DNA from: Candidatus Saccharimonadota bacterium | GTDB taxonomy: Bacteria; Patescibacteriota; Saccharimonadia; Saccharimonadales; Saccharimonadaceae | Direction of reading: 5' to 3' | Assembly: GCA_017404685.1 (NCBI GenBank) | Contig: JAFRBW010000008.1 | Span: forward strand, 1-34,875 | Length of the DNA stretch: 34,875 nt | In this document: piece after piece, positions 1-5,065 of the stretch | Numbering within the stretch: position 1 is the first letter of the stretch | How the letters are laid out: each line of letters begins with the position of its first letter | Program-made: the position numbers and the translations under genes | The notes under the pieces: generated by a model | What the model was told of the DNA's origin: nothing | Database searches by the model: none | Seen by the model: only the letters and a program-made list of their open reading frames with translations

Positions 1-1
1 G

Positions 2-124
2 GCAGATTTGCAAAAGACGAAAGTAAATATCGACGAAAGAATCAAGCAAATTGAAGCCAAAATCAAGAATCCTGAAAAATTACGCTTGGGCCTAGAAAAG
101 TTTTCGAACTCGCTAAATTCGTGA
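2..124 (+). CDS. C-terminal fragment of an unidentified protein (partial)
   Basis: An open frame enters from the left edge and stops at TGA 122-124, giving 40 residues. They are charged and helical in character (many Lys, Glu and Ile in heptad-like spacing), consistent with a C-terminal coiled coil. I do not recognise the family. A serine-recombinase tail is possible, given the tRNA gene close by, but nothing here proves it. The AT-rich hairpin at 213-240 could terminate this transcript. Confidence 0.5.
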   Translation, partial: ADLQKTKVNIDERIKQIEAKIKNPEKLRLGLEKFSNSLNS

Positions 125-212
125 ATTAAGGTTAGAAAAAAGGAGATCTCGTCGAAAAGGACATTTTGGTCAGAAATATGGTTTCGAACCTTGATAAAAC
201 AAGGAGACGAGC

Positions 213-240
213 AAAAATAAAATGTTTACATTTTATTTTT
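213..240. repeat. Perfect 13-bp inverted repeat, AT-rich, possible terminator
   Basis: Two 13-nt arms (213-225 and 228-240) are exact reverse complements separated only by TT. The stem is almost all A/T and ends in TTTTT on either strand. It lies about 90 nt after the stop of the left-edge gene, so a transcription-termination or processing role is plausible. The low GC content makes it a weak intrinsic terminator. Confidence 0.45.
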
Positions 241-280
241 CGAGGCGACGAAGTTTTATCTCAAAGAGAAATTGATGCAC

Positions 281-311
281 AAAAAAGGGTGATTTTTGAG
301 ATTAAATCACC
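281..311 (-). terminator. Intrinsic terminator of tRNA-Lys
   Basis: On the minus strand GGTGATTT (311-304) pairs with AAATCACC (295-288) across an 8-nt loop, followed by CTTTTTT. It lies about 45 nt beyond the 3' CCA of tRNA-Lys, in the right orientation to end that transcript. Confidence 0.75.
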
Positions 312-356
312 ATTTAATTTCATCTTCCGCCCTTCGTTTTTCACAGGTTCCCCTGT

Positions 357-433
357 TGGTGAGCCGGGAGGGACTCGAACCCTCGACACCAAGCTTAAGA
401 GGCTCGTGCTCTAACCAGCTGAGCTACCGGCCC
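357..433 (-). tRNA. tRNA-Lys (anticodon CTT)
   Basis: The minus strand folds as a complete 77-nt cloverleaf. The acceptor GGGCCGG pairs with CCGGCTC (one G-U). The D stem is GCTC/GAGC, the anticodon stem CGAGC/GCTTG, the loop CTCTTAA (CTT reads AAG), and the T arm GAGGG-TTCGAGT-CCCTC. A73 and CCA are encoded in the DNA. A promoter lies about 65 nt upstream and a terminator downstream, so it appears to be a single-gene transcription unit. Confidence 0.95.
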
Positions 434-452
434 AAATGGGATTTGCTCACCA

Positions 453-776
453 TTAGTTGTGAGGTGCGCGGTCGATAAGACGCCCGCTCACGAGTATTAT
501 TATAGCACAAATTGCGCAAGAATGGAAGCATGAGCAATATATTAATTTGCTTGCTCGTTTTTTTAGTAAATCTTCTCTGGTGCTTAAACTGCTTCCGTTT
601 TTATCTCGCCAATGAGCTGGAATGGAATTATGGTCGTATTCTGGAATGCCATTTGTGTTGTTTCTGGTCTTGAGCGACGTAATGGTTTGTTCTAATGTGT
701 CGTAATCATCTTGCGAAATGGAGTAGTTTTCTTTTTGCATCGCGAAGACCGTCGGAGCTTGCGACGCCGAGGCCAT
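453..776 (-). CDS. Doubtful small hypothetical ORF, possibly a remnant
   Basis: A 107-codon frame. Residues about 14-85 have a plausible protein composition (acidic and polar, motif DDYDTLEQ). The C-terminal part reads straight through the tRNA-Lys promoter into a Cys/Ile-rich tail, which argues against a conserved protein. No Shine-Dalgarno precedes the ATG. An overlapping frame upstream encodes a short hydrophobic stretch (RIVVAVTAVVAG) that could be the lost N-terminus of a frameshifted gene. The minus-strand half of the symmetric promoter at 839-854 could transcribe it. I cannot assign a function. The rest of 434-869 shows nothing else beyond promoters. Confidence 0.25.
   Translation of the reverse strand: MASASQAPTVFAMQKENYSISQDDYDTLEQTITSLKTRNNTNGIPEYDHNSIPAHWRDKNGSSLSTREDLLKKRASKLIYCSCFHSCAICAIIILVSGRLIDRAPHN
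499..504 (-). promoter_or_regulatory. Extended -10 promoter of tRNA-Lys
   Basis: The minus strand reads TTTGTGCTATAAT, a perfect -10 hexamer with the TGn extension seen at most promoters in this window. No convincing -35 is found at 16-18 nt. It lies upstream of tRNA-Lys and inside the 3' third of the doubtful ORF at 453-776. Confidence 0.7.
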
Positions 777-838
777 ATCTGCCGGCGACGACGGCGGTTA
801 CTGCGACGACGATGCGCAAAAAGTTTGGCGTAATGTGC

Positions 839-854
839 TATAATTGTGATTATA
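839..854. promoter_or_regulatory. Symmetric back-to-back -10 elements upstream of the LiaF-like gene
   Basis: TATAAT at 839-844 (+), preceded by TGTGC, serves the LiaF-like gene. ATTATA at 849-854 is a perfect TATAAT on the minus strand. Together they form CTATAAT-TGTG-ATTATAG, a 7-bp palindrome around 4 nt. The plus promoter is well supported. The minus one has no obvious leaderless start and could drive only the doubtful ORF at 453-776 or be non-productive. Confidence 0.65.
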
Positions 855-869
855 GAAAGGAGTTTCAAA

Positions 870-1577
870 ATGAATCGAGTTAAACCGATTATTTGGGGAG
901 TGGCAATTGTGGCGCTGGGTGTGATTTTTGGCGGAAATGCGCTAGGGCTTTTTGAGCTGAATGTGTTCTTCCATGGATGGTGGACACTTTTCATCATAGT
1001 GCCGAGCGTGATTGGGATTTTTACTGAAAAGGAAAAGTTGGCGAGCTTGTTTATGCTCGCGGTGGGCGTGATCTTGCTTTTGGCGGCGCAAGATGTGTTT
1101 TCTTATGACGTGGCGTGGAAAGTGATTCTCGCGATTTTGCTTGTGATTTTTGGCGTGAAAATTATTTTCCAAGGGATTTTTGGTAATACCGACAAGGAAG
1201 TTGAGAAGAAAATAAAAAATCTCGGCGGCGAGAAGATGGATTCTCAGATCGCGGTGTTTTCTGGAAGCGAAAGGACTTATAATAACGAGACGTTTGTGGG
1301 GTCGAATCTCGTGGCGGTTTTTGGCGGCGTGGATCTTGATTTAACAAACGCGAAAATCTCAAAAGACGCGGTAATCAAGGCGTTTTGTTTGTTTGGTGGG
1401 ATTGATATTAAGGTGCCGAAGGATGCGCAAGTGAAGATACGGTCTAGGTTTGTTTTTGGTGGTGCGAGTGATGAGCGACATGACAAGGCAGGAAAAGGTG
1501 CGCGCGTGATTTATATTGATGCGGCTGGCGGATTTGGCGGTGTGAGCGTGGATGATCGGCCGGATTTTGACGATTAG
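870..1577 (+). CDS. LiaF-like membrane protein (DUF5668 / cell-wall-active antibiotic response domain)
   Basis: Length is 235 aa. ATG 870 is chosen because GAAAGGAG lies 7 nt upstream; an in-frame ATG at 846 falls at the transcription start region. Residues about 5-105 hold four hydrophobic segments typical of the LiaI-LiaF transmembrane region (PIIWGVAIVALGVIFGG and following). Residues about 130-230 form the soluble beta-rich LiaF-type domain, with repeated FGG turns (VAVFGGVDLDL, CLFGGIDIKVP, FGGVSVDD). In Firmicutes LiaF restrains the LiaSR two-component response to envelope stress and cell-wall antibiotics. No LiaRS genes are present here, so its partner is unknown. It sits two genes upstream of a RiPP synthase, which makes a role in self-protection worth considering but unproven. 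Confidence 0.8.
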   Translation: MNRVKPIIWGVAIVALGVIFGGNALGLFELNVFFHGWWTLFIIVPSVIGIFTEKEKLASLFMLAVGVILLLAAQDVFSYDVAWKVILAILLVIFGVKIIFQGIFGNTDKEVEKKIKNLGGEKMDSQIAVFSGSERTYNNETFVGSNLVAVFGGVDLDLTNAKISKDAVIKAFCLFGGIDIKVPKDAQVKIRSRFVFGGASDERHDKAGKGARVIYIDAAGGFGGVSVDDRPDFDD

Positions 1578-1626
1578 GATTTTTTGGTGACTTGGTACAA
1601 ACGTGGACGATTGGCCTTGCTTTTGA

Positions 1627-1632
1627 TATAAT
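1627..1632 (+). promoter_or_regulatory. -10 element, leaderless start of the CmpB-type gene
   Basis: TATAAT ends exactly 6 nt before ATG 1639 and is preceded by TTTTGA. With initiation 6-7 nt after the hexamer the mRNA would begin at or next to the start codon. No Shine-Dalgarno is present. Confidence 0.75.
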
Positions 1633-1638
1633 GAAATT

Positions 1639-2313
1639 ATGGTAAAGGCAAAAAGGGCATCGAAGCCGAATCGAAAAAAGAAGGCGCGAAAAAAGTTTTT
1701 TCAGGTTTATTTGGATGGAAAAGTAAAGTTGCTTACCTATCAAAAAGTAGGAATCGTACTTTTGATTGTGGTGTTGACTGGATTTATTGGTTGGGTGTGG
1801 GAATTTGCGCTAGCGGAGATTGAAGGACATTTTGCGCATCTTTATATTAAAGGCGGGAATTTGCTGCCGTGGATGAATATTTATGCATATGGGGCGCTAA
1901 TTATCATGGCGGTGTCGTGGAAACTAAGGAAATATCCGTGGGCGGTGTTTCTGGTATCGACGGTGGCTTGCGGGATTTTGGAGCTTTTTGCGGGATGGAT
2001 TGTGTACACGGTGGGGAATGGAACGCGGTATTGGGATTATTCTGATTCGTGGTTTGGTTGTGGAAATATCAATGGGTTTGTTTGCCCGGCAAGCGCGGTG
2101 GCGTTTGGGATAGGAGCGCTGCTTTTAATGTATTGGCTGCTGCCAAAAGTAGTTTTGATGGCGAAAACGATGACGCGACGAGCGTTCCTTTCGCTTGCGA
2201 TTACGCTCTTTGTGATTGTAATGGTGGATGATATTACGAACTTGACGCTGAAGAATTTGGGGCTTCCGACGGCGCATGATTTATATCTCAAGATGGGGTG
2301 GGTGTATAAATAA
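1639..2313 (+). CDS. Putative ABC-transporter type IV / CmpB family membrane protein
   Basis: Length is 224 aa. A strongly basic N-terminus (residues 1-28, KAKRASKPNRKKKARKK) is followed by about five or six membrane segments. Family features are the early GWVWE in the first helix region, NIYAYGALII, GILELFAGWIVYTVG, RYWDYSDSW and a Gly/Cys-rich loop (FGCGNINGFVCP), matching the putative ABC-transporter type IV family (Pfam PF06541). The biochemical role of this family is not established. The gene has its own leaderless promoter. It lies directly upstream of the YcaO fusion gene, so export or immunity for the peptide product is conceivable, but the family is widespread without RiPP genes. Confidence 0.7.
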   Translation: MVKAKRASKPNRKKKARKKFFQVYLDGKVKLLTYQKVGIVLLIVVLTGFIGWVWEFALAEIEGHFAHLYIKGGNLLPWMNIYAYGALIIMAVSWKLRKYPWAVFLVSTVACGILELFAGWIVYTVGNGTRYWDYSDSWFGCGNINGFVCPASAVAFGIGALLLMYWLLPKVVLMAKTMTRRAFLSLAITLFVIVMVDDITNLTLKNLGLPTAHDLYLKMGWVYK

Positions 2314-2349
2314 TATAGCGGTTTTGGATTGCTGGCTTAGGGGTGTGGC

Positions 2350-2378
2350 TTGCATTTTTGGCGAAAATATTGTATAAT
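2350..2378 (+). promoter_or_regulatory. Promoter of the YcaO fusion gene
   Basis: TTGCAT (2350-2355) and TATAAT (2373-2378) are separated by 17 nt, a good sigma-70 layout. The transcript would carry a leader of about 55 nt, with the Shine-Dalgarno GAAAGGAAGG shortly before ATG 2440. Confidence 0.75.
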
Positions 2379-2439
2379 TTAAGGGAGAATGCAAATCTGG
2401 AACATTAAAAATTTGGTCTATGAAAGGAAGGCGTTTTTT

Positions 2440-4566
2440 ATGAACAATTTTATCCCGATTTTGGTGGTGCCGGCGGTACCATATGGTGGAGGGATAAGAT
2501 TCCTGCACCGAAAAACTCAGATCGAGCTTGATCAGGAAATGGCGGAACAGGTTTGGAAGTTGCTTGGCTTTGCAAACGGGTACAATGACGTCTCTGAAAT
2601 TGCGGAGCTTGCGAAGACGCCGAAGGATGAGGCAGAGGAAATATTTGACGAGTTGAGAGATTTGGAGCTGGTGGTGGATGTAAGGGAACAATTCATGCAT
2701 TTTCACAAAATCAGCAATTATCCGACGGCCTTTGATGCGGGGATTTCGCAGGCGGAAGTGGAAGAGTATACTAGGAGTAAGCGCTTGCCTGTAAAGGCAG
2801 GAAAGAGGTATGGATTTTTGAAAGACGAAAAGTCGGCGCTCTATGCTTTGAGGAAAAAACGGCGTTCGTGCCGAAGCTACTCGGAGCAGGCTTTGACTAT
2901 CGAGCAGATTGGTGGCATTTGTCACTACGGCTATTCTATCAAGGAGCATTCGGTACCGAGTGGTGGGGCGCTCTACCCGCTCAAAATCTATGTGCTGGTG
3001 GAGAAAAATCAGATTGGGCTTGACGCTGGTTATTATGAGTACGATGCTGAGGCCGATGAACTGGTTCGTTTTGGTGACGAAGTGGATGAGGAGCAGCTGA
3101 AGTATTGTTTTAACCAGGAAGGAATGCCATTTTGCTCTGCGGTGCAAATTGTGATCGCGGCGGATTTGATGCGGCAATCCTATAAATATGCCAATCGCGG
3201 GTATCGTTTGACTATGATAGAAGTTGGACACGTGGCGGAGAACGTTTGCCTTTATGCAGCCGAGCAGGGACTTGGCACGTGTGAAATGGGTGGCGTTCTT
3301 GACGAAGCCTTGAAAGCCGAGCTGGAGCTTCCGGAAAATGTTTGGCCGATGCTGGTAGTTGCAGTTGGGTATCCGGCCGGAACCGAGACGGAGATGTTTA
3401 ATAAAATTCGTTACGTTGAAGAAAACGTGGGGGAGGAACATCCTGTAAAGGAAATCTGGACGAAAGAGTTTGGCGAGGACGGAGCGTTCTTTGGTGCGAC
3501 GACAACTTACGTGGATGGTAATGGCAAGACTCAGTTTGCCGGCGCTACAAGTACGTCTTATGCGGACGCTGTTTTTAAGGCGACGATTGAAGGGCGTGAA
3601 CGGTGGCTGTCTGCGCAGGTAAGAACGGATTTCTATGGTCCGGCGAGCGCACTTACGGAACAGTGGCTGGACCCGAGATTGATTTTCCCGCTAACTGACG
3701 AGCAGGCAGAGAAAGACGGTGCGACCGTGTTTTCCGAAGATTTGCCGATGAGTTGGACGCGTGGAACGAAGTATGATGGCAGCTTGGTTTTGGTGCCATC
3801 GGATATCGTCTACTATGGCCAAAAAAATGAACCAAACAGGATATATTTTGGTCATTCGTCTGGCATCGCGGCTTATACGGATTACGATGAAGCAAAAAAG
3901 CGGGCGCTCACGGAGCTGATTGAGCGGGATGCTCTGATGCGGAATTGGTATGAACATGAGTCGCCGTACGTGGTGGGCGATAATCATTTGCCGGTTCATG
4001 TCAAAAAACGGATGCGCCATTGGGCGAAAAAAGGACGCGATTTGAAGATTCTGCAAATGCCGAGCGATTATGGTTTTGTGTTTGAAGCCGTGATCGTGAG
4101 TGACGAGTATCCTGCTTTTGTGAGCGGAGCGGCGGCGACTGTTCAGGGTGGTTTTATCCACGATGCAATCATAAAGGCTTTGCAGGAAGCGGAGAACAAT
4201 TTGCTTTTGGTTCTATTGAGTCCGGACAGAGTAGAGGTAAGGCCGGAAGAAGTGGTTTCTCCGACTGATCACGGCAGGGTTTACTTTGACGCAGCTAATG
4301 CGAGCAAGATAAGCTGGCTCTGGAGCGGGAAGGCTAGGACGGATTTTGTTGAGCCGCGTTATACCGATTACGAACAGCTTTTTTCCATTCTTGAAACTGT
4401 GGCGGTGGATATGTCCCAAGAGAACGATTCTTTGAAAGTGGTGAGGGTGTTTAGCCCAAAATTGGTGCCGATTAATTTTGGCTTCAATACGGCGCATTAT
4501 ACCCATCCGGCGCTTTTTGGAAAAGTCCATCCGGACAGTTTGAAAATGCCACACTATTTTGCGTAG
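2440..4566 (+). CDS. RiPP azoline synthase: leader-binding-like + SagB/McbC dehydrogenase + YcaO cyclodehydratase fusion
   Basis: Length is 708 aa. ATG 2440 is chosen for the Shine-Dalgarno AAAGGAAGG 8 nt upstream; ATG 2389 would add 17 residues. Residues 1-95 resemble the small winged-helix leader-binding region of TOMM proteins (GGGIRFL, then NGYNDVSEIAEL). Residues about 135-315 are a SagB/McbC-type nitroreductase: RRSCR at 141-145, PSGGALYPL at 173-181, and YANRGYRLTMIEVGHVAEN at 250-268, which fit FMN binding. Residues about 365-708 are YcaO: a first conserved helix around EGRERW (384-389), SSGIAAYTDYDEAKKRALTE at 473-492 followed by LIERD, and QGGFIHDAIIKALQEAENN at 569-587, the ATP-binding acidic clusters. 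Expected chemistry is ATP-dependent cyclisation of Cys/Ser/Thr to azolines, then oxidation to azoles. The C-terminus ends PHYFA and lacks the PxPxP tail of many TOMM YcaO proteins. A Gly/Cys-rich peptide gene faces it downstream. Confidence 0.88.
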   Translation: MNNFIPILVVPAVPYGGGIRFLHRKTQIELDQEMAEQVWKLLGFANGYNDVSEIAELAKTPKDEAEEIFDELRDLELVVDVREQFMHFHKISNYPTAFDAGISQAEVEEYTRSKRLPVKAGKRYGFLKDEKSALYALRKKRRSCRSYSEQALTIEQIGGICHYGYSIKEHSVPSGGALYPLKIYVLVEKNQIGLDAGYYEYDAEADELVRFGDEVDEEQLKYCFNQEGMPFCSAVQIVIAADLMRQSYKYANRGYRLTMIEVGHVAENVCLYAAEQGLGTCEMGGVLDEALKAELELPENVWPMLVVAVGYPAGTETEMFNKIRYVEENVGEEHPVKEIWTKEFGEDGAFFGATTTYVDGNGKTQFAGATSTSYADAVFKATIEGRERWLSAQVRTDFYGPASALTEQWLDPRLIFPLTDEQAEKDGATVFSEDLPMSWTRGTKYDGSLVLVPSDIVYYGQKNEPNRIYFGHSSGIAAYTDYDEAKKRALTELIERDALMRNWYEHESPYVVGDNHLPVHVKKRMRHWAKKGRDLKILQMPSDYGFVFEAVIVSDEYPAFVSGAAATVQGGFIHDAIIKALQEAENNLLLVLLSPDRVEVRPEEVVSPTDHGRVYFDAANASKISWLWSGKARTDFVEPRYTDYEQLFSILETVAVDMSQENDSLKVVRVFSPKLVPINFGFNTAHYTHPALFGKVHPDSLKMPHYFA

Positions 4567-4574
4567 ACCAGATG

Positions 4575-4603
4575 AAAGCACGGGAAACTATCCCGTGCTT
4601 TTT
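4575..4603 (+). terminator. Intrinsic terminator of the YcaO fusion gene
   Basis: AAAGCACGGG (4575-4584) pairs with CCCGTGCTTT (4592-4601) across a 7-nt loop, with a T run at the end. It starts 8 nt after the stop codon. Confidence 0.9.
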
Positions 4604-4605
4604 CA

Positions 4606-4633
4606 TTAAAAAGCCCAGACGAGTGTCTGGGCT
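4606..4633 (-). terminator. Intrinsic terminator of the RiPP precursor gene
   Basis: On the minus strand AGCCCAGAC (4633-4625), loop ACTC and GTCTGGGCT (4620-4612) are followed by TTTT. It lies about 55 nt past the precursor stop. A second smaller stem between gene and terminator pairs GGCTTAG with CTAAGCC. Each convergent gene thus has its own terminator. Confidence 0.88.
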
Positions 4634-4687
4634 GGCGAGGCTTAGTATGTGCAGTCTAAGCCCCGCACGGGTGATCTGATCTCTTGT

Positions 4688-4837
4688 TCATTTGCTGGCG
4701 CCGCAGGGGCCGCCGCCGCCGACGGTATTGCCGCAGCCTCCGCCGCAGCTACCCTGGCAGCCAGAGCCGTTGCCGTTGTTTTTCGAGTGGGCGACAGTGC
4801 GTTCGTCGTAGCCGACATGTTTGACATTGAGAATCAA
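4688..4837 (-). CDS. Candidate RiPP precursor peptide, Gly/Cys/Ser-rich core (microcin B17-like)
   Basis: Length is 49 aa with a TTG start at 4837, chosen because AGAAAGAAGG lies 8 nt upstream and because the alternative GTG at 4900 (70 aa) falls inside a leader hairpin. Residues 1-20 form a leader-like segment (LILNVKHVGYDERTVAHSKN). The remainder is a core with 4 Cys, 3 Ser, 1 Thr and about half Gly (GSGCQGSCGGGCGN, then GGGGPCGASK). This composition strongly recalls the polyglycine GSC/GGC core of microcin B17, whose Cys and Ser become thiazoles and oxazoles. The convergent neighbour encodes the required cyclodehydratase and dehydrogenase. The gene has a strong promoter, a structured leader and a terminator. 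An overlapping Ala-rich frame exists but has no such support. No leader protease or dedicated exporter is visible nearby. Confidence 0.72.
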   Translation of the reverse strand: MILNVKHVGYDERTVAHSKNNGNGSGCQGSCGGGCGNTVGGGGPCGASK

Positions 4838-4870
4838 GGTGCTTACCTTCTTTCTGGTAAATATTTTGAA

Positions 4871-4916
4871 CCAGCTAGCTACACCCTGGACGGGTTGCAC
4901 ATAATAGCTGAGCTGG
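4871..4916 (-). promoter_or_regulatory. Structured 5' leader hairpin of the RiPP precursor mRNA
   Basis: The minus strand from about 5 nt after the predicted transcription start folds into a nested hairpin. CCAGCT pairs with AGCTGG and AGCTA with TAGCT (one bulged C), and an inner ACCC pairs with GGGT over GTCCA. It ends about 20 nt before the Shine-Dalgarno. It could be a stability element, an RNA thermometer-like structure or a cis-regulator; no known riboswitch class is recognised. Confidence 0.6.
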
Positions 4917-4927
4917 ACTTATGTTAT

Positions 4928-4955
4928 ATTATACATTGTTTTTGTGAAAAGTCAA
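4928..4955 (-). promoter_or_regulatory. Strong sigma-70 promoter of the RiPP precursor
   Basis: On the minus strand TTGACT (4955-4950) and TATAAT (4933-4928) are separated by 16 nt. This is one of the few near-consensus -35/-10 pairs in the window and suggests high expression. The phased GTATGATT array begins 12 bp upstream of the -35. Confidence 0.85.
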
Positions 4956-4966
4956 TATTTGTGGGA

Positions 4967-5028
4967 GTACGATTTAGTATGATTTTTTGCACCCCTGTAA
5001 AAATGCGGAGTATGTTTCTAGTATGTTT
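4967..5028 (+). repeat. GTATGATT phased repeat array, copy 1
   Basis: Motifs begin at 4967 (GTACGATT), 4977 (GTATGATT), 5010 (GTATGTTT) and 5021 (GTATGTTT), with spacings 10, 33 and 11. CACCCCTG lies inside the 33-bp gap, exactly as in the copies at 10870 and 32049. All spacings are near whole turns of B-DNA, so the motifs face one side of the helix. The array occupies the divergent promoter region between the RiPP precursor and glmS. Confidence 0.7.
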
Positions 5029-5033
5029 TGTGG

Positions 5034-5039
5034 TATAAT
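5034..5039 (+). promoter_or_regulatory. Extended -10 promoter of glmS
   Basis: TTTTGTGGTATAAT is an extended -10 (TGGTATAAT). Its -35 region would coincide with the last GTATGTTT motifs of the phased array, so a protein bound there could affect glmS transcription. No glmS ribozyme fits: only about 20 nt of leader precede the coding sequence. Confidence 0.7.
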
Positions 5040-5065
5040 GAGTTTACTATTAAGGAGATAATAAA

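Noticed and set aside
2-124. TGA read as glycine or tryptophan (alternative code)
   Set aside because: TGA gives correct family-length ends for the precursor peptide, GlmM, the zeta-like kinase and the methyltransferase, so the standard bacterial code holds.
692-997. Arg-rich minus-strand ORF
   Set aside because: It is antisense to the LiaF-like gene start and promoter and is built from GC-rich repeats of CGA/CGC without protein-like composition.
4642-4827. Ala-rich minus-strand ORF overlapping the RiPP precursor in another frame
   Set aside because: Its Ala runs are simply the frame-shifted reading of the Gly-codon-rich core. It has no ribosome site, while the Gly/Cys frame has a Shine-Dalgarno and matching RiPP enzymes next door.
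4649-5038. Plus-strand ORF antisense to the precursor
   Set aside because: It spans the precursor promoter, leader hairpin and phased array and has no ribosome site or promoter of its own.
4977-5065. glmS ribozyme or riboswitch upstream of glmS
   Set aside because: Only about 20 nt separate the predicted transcription start from the start codon, and no pseudoknot-like pattern is seen.
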